DNA of 64,000 bases, from positions 28,113,210 to 28,177,209 of the forward strand of contig OX031073.1 in NCBI GenBank assembly GCA_943736015.1. The letters are read 5' to 3'. Both the position numbers and the translations under genes were made by a program. The notes beneath the pieces were generated by a model that ran no database searches, was not told the DNA's origin, and was given only the letters and a program-made list of their open reading frames with translations. The DNA comes from Tridacna crocea (Eukaryota; Mollusca; Bivalvia; Cardiida; Cardiidae). This document shows, piece after piece, positions 43,801 to 46,799 of this stretch (position 1 is its first letter; each line of letters begins with the position of its first letter).

Positions 43801-45396
43801 ACAATGACTACTTTTTACGACCGTGAGAAAGAAGCCTTTAGAAAACATTGTAGGAAAAGGAGAAAATGCTGGTCACCAGTATTTTCTCATTTTCCAACAA
43901 TGTTTTCTACCCTTCACAAAAAGAAAAAAAGAATCAAATTTTTAGTTACGTTTATTTTGTCGTCTACCAATGCTTCCAGTTTGGACAAGTCTAAAATTTT
44001 GTAGTTAGGTAAAGAGTTAAAAGGTGTTTTAGACGTAACGGAGCATTAAATTTCTGTGAAGGATAGCAAGTACAAATGTTTGAAGGGGAATATTACATAT
44101 TGAATAGTTGGAGGCATTTTGTGTTTCACATTTGTCAAATGATATCTCATCAGGTAGATCAAAGATCAAACTAAACATTCTCAAATACTAATCTGCATTG
44201 AAGGAGAAATTGTATTTAAATGCAGTTAGCTCTTTAAGAGAATGAAGGTCATGTTTAAACGATATTCTTATTTTATTTTTCAGATAATGTCCATTTTCAA
44301 AATTCTGCTCAACTTATAAAAGCATTAACAGAAAACGATGTGTATTTTAGATCTCAGGTAGGTGTGGATTCCAACTAAACCCGTCCACTTTTATACAGCA
44401 TTGTTTGATATGGTATTAGAAACTTCTTTAAGATATAGGGGATATTTGTTCGTTTGCAGACAAATGACCCTCCCCTACAAAATGAACCGGGTCATTATTC
44501 TACGTAGAGAAATGACACAAGAACTCATTTCACTACGTAGACGAATGGCCCGAATCATTCCTCTATGTAGAGAAATGACCCATGGGTCATTTTGTAGAAG
44601 AGGGTCATTTCTCTGCAATACATTGCCAAAAGTCTTGAAATTGATCAGAATCGCACAATTCATTTTTACATGGACTGTAACTCTAGAGAGTTAAAAAAAA
44701 AAAAGGAAATTCGTCAAAATTTCTTACGACCCTGAAAAGAAGGGCTTTTGAAAGCATTGTGCTAACAGAAAAACTGAGTGGTTAACAGCATTTTCTACTT
44801 CGCCGACAACAACAACAACTTTTTCAATGTTTTCCGGGACAACTGATACTGTGTTAGCCCCAACTGATTGGTTTTTCTTTAACCAGTCTCAAATCTTTTC
44901 GCTTGGGAAAGAGTTTGGTAACAAGTACTTTTTTTAAGGAAATTCAGCTTTGTTAGAGCTGTCAACAGTATACATGTTAAAACAGCAATACTTAACTCTT
45001 TTCACAATGACAAATTTACAGGCTAGTCCAAATTCAAAGCTGTTGCAGACGACAATTGAAATGTGGCTCAAATGATTGCATTTCTTTCCGAAAGGTTAGA
45101 AAACAGTGTTGGTACAGGAGAAAATGCTGGTTATCAACATTTTTCTCCTTCTCCTACATGTTCTTCAAAAGCTATGGGTGGAAAAGATAAAGGAAGTGTG
45201 TCTTATCTTTCAGATATACACGGATGAAAATCACTTTCTTAACGGTGCCAACACGAAGACACATTTATATAATACAATGGAAGACTTTATCATGCAGTGT
45301 TTCGGAAAGCCAACAAGTTTTGACGATTCTGTGGAAGACTTTAATTCAGATACAGATGTCGAAATAGCTGACGAAGGAGAATATACCACTAGATAA
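4707..45396 (+). CDS. Dipeptidyl peptidase 4-like type II membrane serine protease (24 coding exons, 5' end missing)
   Basis: Spliced, the 24 exons give 810 codons plus TAA with every junction phase consistent. Residues 1-13 are cytoplasmic and about 14-36 form a hydrophobic anchor, so the protein is type II with its catalytic domain outside the cell or in the lumen. Residues about 40-500 match the DPP4 beta-propeller, with DWVYEEE at 211-217 (the Glu pair that binds the substrate N-terminus) and a CxxC-type Cys cluster in exon 15. Residues about 505-785 are the alpha/beta hydrolase: oxyanion Tyr564 (VYGGP), DGRGTG, nucleophile Ser646 in [15 protein letters not shown], Asp725 in HGTGDD, and His757 in TDENH. 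The S9B family removes N-terminal dipeptides after Pro or Ala. DPP6 and DPP10 have lost the Ser, but this protein keeps it while carrying a DPP6/10-like ELVG...RNWRG anchor. The acidic C-terminal tail of about 30 residues looks lineage-specific. Length fits the family (human DPP4 is 766 residues). Family is certain; DPP4 versus an ancestral DPP4/6/10 class is not. Confidence 0.93.
5061..5290. mobile_element. TTAA MITE, family A, diverged
   Basis: Left end TTAAATTCTTTACC, GAGAAAATGCTGGTAACCAG core with a decayed right arm, right end GGTAAAGAGATAA. Confidence 0.7.
6205..6294. repeat. 90-bp near-perfect palindrome
   Basis: GTAGGGTCAGGTGGCAGGG and ACTTGGAAACTTGTTCA are repeated as the inverse complement ending TGACCCTAC, with a loop of about 15 nt (CGACTGTGGTGAATC). 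No known family. Confidence 0.8.
6430..8235. repeat. Inverted array of ~78-bp repeats (1.8-kb giant palindrome)
   Basis: From 6430 to about 7160 the unit reads CTCGACATTCCAGCTCAACG, GCCAGCTCAACAGCAAAAAT, then an AT-rich spacer. From about 7170 to 8235 the same unit runs as the reverse complement (GTTGAGCTGGAATGTCGAGC). Spacing is mostly 65-82 bp. Two spacer types alternate, one with CAAAATCAAAGTCC and one with GTTTCGATCAATGTC. Open frames of 70-205 codons appear on both strands only because the period is near a multiple of three. Confidence 0.9.
8575..8750. mobile_element. TTAA MITE, family A, 5'-degraded
   Basis: Core hairpin GGAAAAGGAGAAAATGCTGG and inverse, then GGCTTTCCTCTCCCGGTCC and TTGTGTGGTAAACAGTTA. 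The left half is poorly preserved. Confidence 0.65.
8755..9634. other. Intron sequence, little recognised
   Basis: Holds only a decayed GATCAAGATCAGACTGCA-type hairpin at about 9395-9475 and an AT-rich stretch before the exon 2 acceptor. Confidence 0.45.
9635..9730 (+). CDS. DPP4-like exon 2
   Basis: Acceptor TTTAATTTCAG, donor CCAG|GTAGTA, phase 1 to phase 1. It encodes the membrane-proximal stretch with [15 protein letters not shown] and PIWLPG, which aligns with the start of the propeller (the F..E......W segment of DPP4/6). Confidence 0.87.
9950..10735 (+). repeat. Interspersed repeat with four ~150-bp internal tandem units
   Basis: It opens GAAGTGGGGGTATATTGCTT and a (GGTCCGTC)n run, then repeats units with TTTTTGTCCGGAGCATAACTC, GGTATCATCTTGAAAC, GGAGAAGTGCAGTGCACA and AGTTATTGCCCTT at about 10022, 10180, 10330 and 10480. 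It closes GGGGAGGCATACATGTTTTA. No open frame. It resembles repeats common in bivalve genomes (from memory; not searched). Confidence 0.7.
10800..11680 (-). mobile_element. Ty3/Gypsy-like fragment: LTR piece fused to protease/gag (third copy)
   Basis: 10840-10980 matches the LTR of the element at 18436-23499 (AGAATAAG..CCTCAAAATTAAGAATTATGTTTAGAC). It is followed directly by the protease-region sequence (CCAGTATCACGTAATTTTAA) and the gag zinc-knuckle region (AAACAGGACATTCAGAAATGATATGAC). The reverse transcriptase part is deleted. Antisense to the host gene in intron 2. Confidence 0.75.
11901..11998 (+). CDS. DPP4-like exon 3
   Basis: Acceptor TTCTTTTCAG, donor TTTT|GTAAGT, phase 1 to phase 0. 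It encodes [18 protein letters not shown] and a Ser/Asn-rich loop, corresponding to the first propeller blade (the DPP4 'YL.....G....N' region). Confidence 0.88.
12130..12310. repeat. 'TGATTGGCTAAACC' MITE-like element
   Basis: GTAACAGAACTTATGATTGG and CTAAACCGGATGGTTTAGCA form a central hairpin, with AAGTTCTGTTAC as the inverse arm. The right end is TTCAGAGTGGTTGGTGAATA. Confidence 0.7.
12752..12826 (+). CDS. DPP4-like exon 4
   Basis: Acceptor TTTTTTTTCAG, donor CAC|GTAAGT; 25 codons in phase 0. It encodes [19 protein letters not shown], the 'LSPDRKFILL' type strand found in S9B propellers. Confidence 0.88.
13810..13862 (+). CDS. DPP4-like exon 5
   Basis: Acceptor TCATTCCAG, donor ACAAA|GTAAGT, phase 0 to phase 2. 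It encodes [17 protein letters not shown], matching the DPP4 'YRHS(Y/F)TA.Y.I(Y)DL' blade strand. Confidence 0.88.
13863..15405. other. Intron 5, no gene or clear element
   Basis: AT-rich intron sequence with only short random frames. The last part (15405-15545) is a decayed 'TTCACCAACCATT...TCTGATTGGCTAAACC' element. Confidence 0.45.
15561..15639 (+). CDS. DPP4-like exon 6
   Basis: Acceptor TTTCTTTCAG, donor CTG|GTATGT, phase 2 to phase 0. It encodes [12 protein letters not shown], equivalent to the conserved 'VTWSPVGHKLAY' strand of DPP4. Confidence 0.9.
16249..16373. repeat. 125-bp near-perfect palindrome
   Basis: AGTGCCGGTGTAATGCAGAG and AAATGACCCCCATTACAAAA recur exactly as the inverse complement ending TGCATTACACCGGCACT. 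The loop contains TCATTTATCGACGTAGAGGAATGA. A diverged relative is at 44454-44622. Confidence 0.88.
17028..17157 (+). CDS. DPP4-like exon 7: substrate-binding Glu motif, first half
   Basis: Acceptor ACATTTCAG, donor GAAG|GTAGAC, phase 0 to phase 1. It encodes [12 protein letters not shown], then [10 protein letters not shown]. The DWVYE(E)E motif spans the exon 7/8 junction, and the two glutamates that anchor the substrate alpha-amino group (residues 216 and 217) are completed in exon 8. Confidence 0.93.
17725..17885 (+). CDS. DPP4-like exon 8: Glu motif second half, propeller blade
   Basis: Acceptor ACTTTACAG, donor AAAG|GTAATG, phase 1 to phase 0. It completes DWVYEEEIL and continues [19 protein letters not shown] and HLKYPK, matching the DPP4 'ALWWSPNG..LAYAQFND' and 'YPKAG' segments. 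A reversed SINE begins about 70 bp past the donor. Confidence 0.93.
17955..18160 (-). mobile_element. tRNA-derived SINE, reverse orientation
   Basis: Reverse complement of the 695-924 SINE: GTCATATCACGGCGACAG, CCACCAGTACTAGGC, then the B-box/A-box region ending TTTACCACTGAGCCACACAG. The B box is degraded. It lies about 70 bp past the exon 8 donor. Confidence 0.82.
18211..18430. mobile_element. TTAA MITE, family A
   Basis: TTTAACCATTTGC at the left, hairpin GAAAAAGAGAAAATGCTG and inverse, then TTCTGTCGTTTGGAAAAGGG at the right. It abuts the left LTR of the retrotransposon. Confidence 0.7.
18436..18988 (-). repeat. 3' LTR of the retrotransposon
   Basis: Aligns end to end with 22937-23499, sharing AGTAAGTCACTCCTATT, GTATCCTC.AAG and CTAACAACCTGTTT. 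On the plus strand it opens TGT and closes near TACATAATA. It is followed at once by the polypurine tract of the element. Confidence 0.85.
19182..19520 (-). pseudogene. RNase H remnant of Ty3/Gypsy pol
   Basis: The minus-strand frame encodes [28 protein letters not shown] and [10 protein letters not shown], the classic Gypsy RNase H pattern (D.SD.G.G..L.Q, Y.....E.LA, TDH.PL). The usual ERNYS..EKE is altered and the frame ends early. Confidence 0.88.
19640..20260 (-). pseudogene. Reverse transcriptase remnant of Ty3/Gypsy pol
   Basis: Nucleotide-level match to the intact RT frame at 39796-40245, including the (Y)IDDV region near 19870 and MPFGMKN near 19920. It is broken by several stops and shifts. 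Confidence 0.75.
20571..20832 (-). pseudogene. Integrase remnants: H2C2 N-terminus and GPY/F C-terminal module
   Basis: The minus-strand frame 20832-20647 has [20 protein letters not shown], the HHCC zinc-binding start of Gypsy integrases (here HxxxTSGH; the Cys pair is lost). Shifted just after it, 20651-20571 reads [20 protein letters not shown], the GPY/F module. The DDE core between them is deleted. Both parts precede RT. Confidence 0.75.
21115..21390 (-). pseudogene. Protease-region remnant of the retrotransposon
   Basis: This open frame ([18 protein letters not shown] and neighbours) lies between gag and integrase. The flanking sequence holds the 'SGAS.S' type strand (GATACTGGAGC in the 10.8- and 41.3-kb copies, on the minus strand). 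Assignment is by position and homologous copies. Confidence 0.55.
21539..21817 (-). pseudogene. Gag zinc-knuckle remnant
   Basis: [20 protein letters not shown] is a CCHC knuckle with the first and last Cys replaced (Y and W). It follows a Pro/Ser/Lys-rich linker, as at the nucleocapsid end of gag. Confidence 0.75.
22937..23499 (-). repeat. 5' LTR of the retrotransposon
   Basis: Partner of 18436-18988. It ends CTACATAACA, the same end as the LTR at 42836-43431. Substitutions and small indels are scattered, so the insertion is old. Confidence 0.83.
23561..23655 (+). CDS. DPP4-like exon 9
   Basis: Acceptor TACATTTCAG, donor GACCA|GTAAGT, phase 0 to phase 2. It encodes [17 protein letters not shown], the 'AGA.NP.V.L.V' strand that follows YPK in DPP4/6. 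The preceding intron (17886-23560) contains the best-preserved LTR retrotransposon in the window. Confidence 0.9.
23787..23935 (+). mobile_element. 5'-truncated SINE
   Basis: Shares GGACACTTTAGAGCCCTAGC, TGGTGAAACCCAGGA, GTGTCGCCGTAATATGA and ACACCATTCAAGAAATA with the SINE at 695-924. The tRNA-like head is missing. Confidence 0.75.
24211..24412 (+). repeat. Palindromic MITE, GATCAAGATCAGACTGCAC family
   Basis: Ends AACCCTTAGGCTGATAAG and GGATAAGGGTT are inverse. The hairpin GGACAGTGTAGATCAAGATC and its inverse lie in the left half. About 200 bp; a model full-length copy. Confidence 0.8.
24706..24932. mobile_element. TTAA MITE, family A subtype with GCTCGTGACGAGC core
   Basis: TTAACCCTTTACTC at the left, GGGGTAAAAGATTAA at the right. 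The hairpin is GCAAAAGGTGAAATTGCTCG and its inverse, a different stem from the GAGAAAATGCTGG type. Sister copy at 57481-57679. It ends 40 bp before exon 10. Confidence 0.82.
24973..25096 (+). CDS. DPP4-like exon 10
   Basis: Acceptor TTTATTTTCAG, donor CAGA|GTAAGT, phase 2 to phase 0. It encodes [19 protein letters not shown], then CAAVSGKC. The closely spaced Cys pair corresponds to the propeller disulfide of DPP4. A TTAA-type MITE ends only about 40 bp upstream of the acceptor. Confidence 0.9.
25508..25546 (+). CDS. DPP4-like exon 11 (39-nt micro-exon)
   Basis: Acceptor TTTTTTTTCAG, donor GAAATC|GTAAGC; 13 codons in phase 0 ([13 protein letters not shown]). The W following a charged run matches the '...TGWVG' strand of DPP4. 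It is short enough to be missed by gene finders, and skipping it would keep the frame. Confidence 0.85.
25547..26826. other. Intron 11, no gene recognised
   Basis: Contains a decayed GATC-rich hairpin (about 25815-25920, ATCAGACTACACGTTCGATG and inverse). Otherwise AT-rich with random short frames. Confidence 0.45.
26827..26946 (+). CDS. DPP4-like exon 12
   Basis: Acceptor ATACTGACAG, donor CTAGAT|GTAAGA; 40 codons in phase 0. It encodes [20 protein letters not shown] and FQHIAMIN, matching the DPP4 'P.FS.DG..Y......GY.HI..F' blade. Confidence 0.9.
27089..27317. mobile_element. TTAA MITE, family A
   Basis: TTAACTCTTTACC to GGGAAAGGGTTAA, reverse orientation relative to 2009-2237 (GCACTTGCAGACGACAAAAT on the left). 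Perfect central hairpin GGAGAAAATGCTGGTTACCA and inverse. Confidence 0.85.
27605..27805. repeat. 'TGGCTGAACC' MITE-like element abutting exon 13
   Basis: Inverted ends TTCACCAACCATTCTTCAGA and AAAGAATGGTTGTTGAGTAA. It stops about 25 bp before the exon 13 acceptor, so part of the polypyrimidine/branch region may derive from it. Confidence 0.7.
27829..27920 (+). CDS. DPP4-like exon 13
   Basis: Acceptor TTATTTAACAG, donor ACTAT|GTAAGC, phase 0 to phase 2. It encodes [19 protein letters not shown], matching the 'IT.G.WEV..I......' motif conserved across DPP4, DPP6, DPP8 and DPP9. Confidence 0.92.
28370..28510. repeat. 'GCCTGCGCAGGCTGAC' element fragment
   Basis: ATGCCAGCCTACGCAGGCTGACATG hairpin (described in parts) followed by GACAAAATGAATTATATGGG; related to 32120-32392, 38165-38335 and 46590-46793. 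Confidence 0.5.
28545..28896 (+). mobile_element. ~350-bp palindromic element (family E), copy 1
   Basis: It starts TTATATTTCATGTGTCTA, then AAATGACGTCATTTAAGCTG, and ends in a 150-bp hairpin TTTATTTCATCAGCTTGTGG...CCACAAGC.GATGAAATAAA enclosing CTCGTGCCTCACAGCACTCG. Other copies at 30166-30523 (reverse), 35169-35521 and 37765-38128. Confidence 0.87.
29072..29122 (+). CDS. DPP4-like exon 14
   Basis: Acceptor CTTTTTCTAG, donor TTTAG|GTTTGA, phase 2 to phase 2. It encodes [17 protein letters not shown], aligned with DPP4 'YYISNE..G.PG.R.LY'. The donor is weak (GTTTGA), and a TC/TG/TATG microsatellite follows within 40 bp. Confidence 0.87.
   Translation: MFHWNKAWRSKTKTFI
29157..29355 (+). repeat. 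TCTC/TCTG/TATG microsatellite
   Basis: (TCTC)n, (TCTG)n and (TATG)n blocks, then (TC)n again. Long frames on both strands here come from the 4-bp period. Confidence 0.95.
29520..29747. mobile_element. TTAA MITE, family A subtype with GCTCGTTACGAGC core
   Basis: TTAACCCTGTCCCAGACG to GGAAAAGGGTTAA. The hairpin core ATTGCTCGTTACGAGCAAT replaces the ATGCTGGTTACCAGCAT core. Related copy at 58962-59170. Confidence 0.82.
29970..30148 (+). CDS. DPP4-like exon 15
   Basis: Acceptor TTCCCATAG, donor TTTG|GTAAGT, phase 2 to phase 1. It encodes [17 protein letters not shown], then [20 protein letters not shown]. The C-x2-C-x5-C pattern and [14 protein letters not shown] match the DPP4 'VTCLSC......C' and 'CSGPG.P.Y.L' segments. 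A palindromic element begins about 18 bp past the donor. Confidence 0.93.
30166..30523 (-). mobile_element. Palindromic element family E, copy 2 (inverted)
   Basis: It begins with the hairpin (TTTATTTCATCAGCTTGTGG) and ends AGACACATGAAGTATAATA, the reverse of copies 1, 3 and 4. It starts 18 bp beyond the exon 15 donor. Confidence 0.87.
30866..31094. mobile_element. TTAA MITE, family A
   Basis: TTAACTCTTTGTC to GGGAAAGGGTTAA, with the GGAAAATGCTGGTTACCAGC hairpin; same orientation as 27089-27317. Confidence 0.85.
31138..31250 (+). repeat. (GAAT)n microsatellite, duplicated block
   Basis: Two AATGAATGAATG runs, each followed by TTTATGGCGCATC and preceded by GAAAACATTCAAA, so a block of about 60 bp is repeated. 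Confidence 0.85.
31466..31570 (+). CDS. DPP4-like exon 16 (donor site uncertain)
   Basis: Acceptor AATTTCGCAG, phase 1 in and out. It encodes [20 protein letters not shown], then [10 protein letters not shown], the linker strand entering the hydrolase domain. I chose donor ACAAA|GTAGGG. The donor 9 nt upstream, GATA|GTACAC, is also in phase and gives the same length as human DPP4 there, but it is a weaker consensus. Confidence 0.8.
31760..32030. repeat. 'TGTGAGTTACGAGGCGCAAT' repeat, two units
   Basis: Two tandem partial units carry TGTGAGTTACGAGGCGCA, then AACC.CTTGGGCTATC and CAAAACTCACAA. A single unit with a perfect CCACCGGGGC...GCCCTGGTGG hairpin lies at 35990-36180. Confidence 0.7.
32120..32392. 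repeat. 'GATGCAT' palindromic element
   Basis: GATGCATTATA...AGCAAGTCATCATATAATCAT, then the hairpin TTTCGACCCATGTCAGCCTG and inverse CAGGCTGACATGGGTCGATA. Relatives at 38165-38335, 45760-45865 and 46590-46793 have GATGCAT at both ends. Confidence 0.72.
32464..32539 (+). CDS. DPP4-like exon 17
   Basis: Acceptor GGTATTTCAG, donor AAAGT|GTGAGT, phase 1 to phase 2. It encodes [15 protein letters not shown] and YNLLFKV, matching DPP4 'Y.MILPP.FD..KKYPLLLDV'. Confidence 0.88.
32600..32705 (-). repeat. tRNA-like SINE head, reverse strand
   Basis: On the minus strand it reads TTTAGCTCTGTGGTTAG (A-box-like) and GGGTTCGAATCCTGCC (B box) with about 50 nt between. The anticodon arm does not fold as a normal tRNA, so this is called a SINE remnant. 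Confidence 0.6.
32755..32910. repeat. 'TTCACCAACCGTTCT' MITE-like element
   Basis: Inverted ends around AAGCAACACATC...AAAAGGTGTGGTACTTTC, as in 27605-27805. Confidence 0.6.
33540..33727. mobile_element. TTAA MITE, family A, half of hairpin lost
   Basis: TTACGACCCTGAAGAAAAGC, one stem arm (CCAGCATTTTCTTC), then GCCATCTGCAAACGCTTTCA and TTGTTTGGTAAAGAGTTA. Confidence 0.65.
33837..34031 (+). CDS. DPP4-like exon 18: oxyanion-hole Tyr, DGRGTG
   Basis: Acceptor ATCATTTAG, donor GCAAA|GTAAGT, phase 2 to phase 2. It encodes (V)YGGPGTQLV, then [19 protein letters not shown] and [11 protein letters not shown]. Tyr564 is the oxyanion-stabilising Tyr (Tyr547 in human DPP4). The DGRG(S/T)G and RRLGT.EV.DQ signatures are diagnostic of the family. 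Confidence 0.95.
34032..34803. other. Intron 18, no feature recognised
   Basis: Very AT-rich with A/T homopolymers; no repeat or frame worth naming. Confidence 0.5.
34804..34855 (+). CDS. DPP4-like exon 19
   Basis: Acceptor CTATATTTCAG, donor TTTG|GTGAGT, phase 2 to phase 0. It encodes [17 protein letters not shown]. The next codon is the nucleophile Ser, so the GxSxG elbow is split between exons 19 and 20, as between the equivalent human DPP4 exons. The residue before Ser is Leu rather than the usual Trp. Confidence 0.9.
35169..35521 (+). mobile_element. Palindromic element family E, copy 3
   Basis: Same layout and orientation as 28545-28896. It runs straight into the hairpin element at 35521, which appears inserted at its TATA-rich end. 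Confidence 0.87.
35521..35792 (+). mobile_element. 272-bp element with terminal inverted repeats (family F), copy 1
   Basis: The ends TATGGAGTGCAACACGCGAA and TTCGCGTGTTGCACTCCATA are perfect inverse repeats. Subterminal arms (ATTCGGACATTTGCGTAAA and inverse) follow. A nested hairpin CGGATTAGCCTGCGC...GCGCAGGCTAATCCG lies on the right side. The second full copy, in opposite orientation, is at 45481-45752. Confidence 0.9.
35990..36180. repeat. 'TGTGAGTTATGGGGCGCAAT' repeat, single unit
   Basis: Matches 31760-32030, with the hairpin AAACCACCGGGGCTATCGCC and CTGGTGG in the middle and TTCTTAATTAGACG at the end. Confidence 0.7.
36435..36537 (+). CDS. DPP4-like exon 20: catalytic Ser
   Basis: Acceptor TATATTTCAG, donor CTATG|GTAAGG, phase 0 to phase 1. 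It opens with TCA (Ser646) in [14 protein letters not shown], then [19 protein letters not shown]6 and DPP10 have Asp at this Ser position, so this copy should be catalytically competent. Confidence 0.95.
36889..36953 (+). CDS. DPP4-like exon 21
   Basis: Acceptor TATCCTTACAG, donor AAT|GTAAGT, phase 1 to phase 0. It encodes [17 protein letters not shown], nearly identical to vertebrate DPP4 over this stretch. Confidence 0.95.
37670..37742 (+). CDS. DPP4-like exon 22: catalytic Asp
   Basis: Acceptor TATATTTCAG, donor GACG|GTAAGA, phase 0 to phase 1. It encodes [14 protein letters not shown], and the split codon supplies the second D. Asp725 (GAC at 37739-37741) is the catalytic acid of HGT(A/G)DDNVHF. 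A 6.5-kb intron follows; it starts with a palindromic element about 22 bp downstream and holds an LTR remnant. Confidence 0.94.
37765..38128 (+). mobile_element. Palindromic element family E, copy 4
   Basis: Same orientation as copies 1 and 3. It begins 22 bp after the exon 22 donor. The terminal hairpin encloses CTCGTGCCTCACGGCACTCG. Confidence 0.87.
38165..38335. repeat. 'GATGCATTATACAAAGCAAG' element
   Basis: Shares CAAGTCATCACATAATCATC, TTTTGTCTAACAA and the decayed hairpin TTTCGGCCCATATCAGC...GCTGAC.AAGATCGATAC with 32120-32392 and 46590-46793. Confidence 0.68.
39796..40245 (-). pseudogene. Reverse transcriptase segment, Ty3/Gypsy
   Basis: The minus-strand frame of 149 codons starts in DYRKVN..T..D.FPLPR and continues [13 protein letters not shown], then [20 protein letters not shown] and [16 protein letters not shown] (active-site box HIDDV in place of YIDDV), ending [17 protein letters not shown]. 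These are RT motifs 1-6 of Gypsy. Not intact beyond this segment. Confidence 0.92.
42184..42498 (-). pseudogene. Gag N-terminal coiled-coil segment
   Basis: A Lys/Glu/Arg-rich helix of about 55 residues, then [20 protein letters not shown]. The FD..K...LV..F.E pattern is the start of the capsid-like domain of many Gypsy gags. Confidence 0.65.
43788..44020. mobile_element. TTAA MITE, family A
   Basis: CCCATTACCACACAATGAC at the left, AAAGAGTTAA at the right, hairpin GGAGAAAATGCTGGTCACCA with a few mismatches. Confidence 0.8.
44284..44357 (+). CDS. DPP4-like exon 23
   Basis: Acceptor ATTTTTCAG, donor TCTCAG|GTAGGT, phase 1 to phase 0. It encodes [15 protein letters not shown] and VYFRSQ, matching DPP4 'DNVHFQ.SAQI.KAL...GV.F'. 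Confidence 0.93.
44454..44640. repeat. Tandem/palindromic 'AAATGACCC' element
   Basis: Outer arms GCAGACAAATGACCCTCCCC and GAGGGTCATTTCTCTGCAAT are inverse. Inside are three CTACGTAGA.(A)AATG units. Related to the 125-bp palindrome at 16249-16373. Confidence 0.7.
44718..44930. mobile_element. TTAA MITE, family A, strongly diverged
   Basis: TTACGACCCTGAAAAGAAGG at the left, a decayed hairpin with a (CAA)n insertion, then CGCTTGGGAAAGAGTT. Confidence 0.5.
44993..45190. mobile_element. TTAA MITE, family A, abutting the last exon
   Basis: TTAACTCTTTTCAC, GCAGACGACAATTGAAATGT and the GGAGAAAATGCTGGTTATCA hairpin with CTTCTCCTACATG. It lies about 25 bp before the exon 24 acceptor. Confidence 0.72.
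45214..45396 (+). CDS. DPP4-like exon 24: catalytic His and stop
   Basis: Acceptor TTATCTTTCAG, phase 0, ending in TAA at 45394-45396. It encodes [19 protein letters not shown], then FIMQCF. His757 (CAT at 45232-45234) is the catalytic His (TDEDH in DPP4). After the family's usual end at QCF there are about 34 more residues, rich in Asp and Glu. I saw no AATAAA in the first 700 nt after the stop. Confidence 0.92.
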   Translation: MYTDENHFLNGANTKTHLYNTMEDFIMQCFGKPTSFDDSVEDFNSDTDVEIADEGEYTTR

Positions 45397-45480
45397 ATAG
45401 GATGACTCCATAAAGAATATCGAGGACCTACACGTTGTATTCACAAGAGAGTTACAAACCCGTGAAAAACAGTGCTTCAT

Positions 45481-45752
45481 AATATGGAGTGCAACACGCG
45501 AAAAGGTGCATTCGGACATTTGCGTAAAGTGCCGTCCCGGATTAGCCTGCGCAGTCCGCGCAGGCTAATCCGAGACGGCACTTTACGACTACATTAGATT
45601 TTGTGCTACAGTAGACTTGCGTAACACAGAAAATCACATAAAATCGGAAAGTATCGTTTCGGATTAGCCTTTGCGGACTGCACGCGCTGATCAGAGACAA
45701 CACTTTACGCAAATGTCCGAATGACCCTTTTCGCGTGTTGCACTCCATATAT
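45481..45752 (-). mobile_element. 272-bp TIR element (family F), copy 2, inverted
   Basis: Reverse complement of 35521-35792: TATGGAGTGCAACACGCGAA at the left end, the nested CGGATTAGCCTGCGCAGTCC hairpin on the left side. It lies 85 bp after the DPP4-like stop codon, probably within the 3' UTR. Confidence 0.9.
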
Positions 45753-45759
45753 GATACCA

Positions 45760-45865
45760 AGCAAGTTATCACATTACCATGGAGCCATGAAATCCAGTTT
45801 GTCTAACAAATAGCTGAGATCGACCGCGGAATGCGCAGGTTGACCTTGGTCGATACTTTTTGCAG
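45760..45865. repeat. 'GATGCAT' element fragment
   Basis: AAGCAAGTTATCACATTACC, then TTTGTCTAACAAATAGC and GCGCAGGTTGACCTTGGTCG. Directly adjoins the family F element. Confidence 0.6.
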
Positions 45866-46589
45866 TCGCACTTAGCCTCCTTTTCGAAGAGCTTGGTTCA
45901 AGGTTTGACGACAAAGTTAATGATTTTGATTCTGACGATTACATGAAAACATGCCGAAAATGAAAATTGGATTTCTTACCTAGATTACCACATGAGCAGA
46001 CATAGCTATCAAGTTTGCAAGAGAATTACCTAAATTTGCATTCTTACATGTAATTTTTCCGAAACGTTCCGTCGGTCTAACTGATATTTCAGAATCTATG
46101 AGGACATGGAAAGAGCAGATCAATGATAATCCTAACCCATTGAACTTTTTTTTTTAACTTCAATGGACTCTTCAAGTTTGAAAGAAAACATTCACATAGA
46201 TCTATTGCCTTTCCAGACATGTTGTAAAAGACAACTAGTTTAGATACTAGATGATGAAAAAAATAATGACAACAAGAAACCACAAGATGCATTTTCGATA
46301 TGTGTATGCAAAAGAGTATTGTAGACTCGGTATAGGGTTTTAGCTCTGATGAATGCTTTGAGAAGAGCCAAATTTTCTGTTTCGAATGAGAAGATCCACC
46401 CTTTGAAGGGGACTTATGTAATTAAAGAAATGACCTGCCTAAGTTTGAAAAAGTGTTCGTGCATTTCTGTAAGTTCTTAAAGGGATCTTGAAGGCATTAA
46501 GCACATTTACATTGCAAAAAGAGACCAGAAATTATAGGCAAAGGACAGCGTTAAAGGAGTATCCACTGGTTGAAAGAGAGCCACTCTGC

Positions 46590-46793
46590 GATGCATCATT
46601 TCAAGCAAATTATTCAATAATTAAGGATCAGTAAAACCCATTTTGTCAAACAAACCACTAATTCATCACTTACACTGATTCTTTGACATGCAGAAAATTC
46701 ATCAGTAGCAGAAATTTTCGGCCCAGGTACGCCTGCGCGGGCTCTGCAGGCGGACCCGTTCGATACTTTTTGCAGATGCATCAAGAATGGCTC
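46590..46793. repeat. 'GATGCAT' palindromic element with both ends
   Basis: It opens GATGCATCATTTCAAGCAAA and closes CTTTTTGCAGATGCATCAAG, with the hairpin GCCTGCGCGGGCTCTGCAGG inside. Confidence 0.72.
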
Positions 46794-46799
46794 AATTAT

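Noticed and set aside
44362-44694. 110-codon frame overlapping the AAATGACCC element
   Set aside because: Made of three tandem repeat units with mirrored frames on the other strand. No homology recognised.
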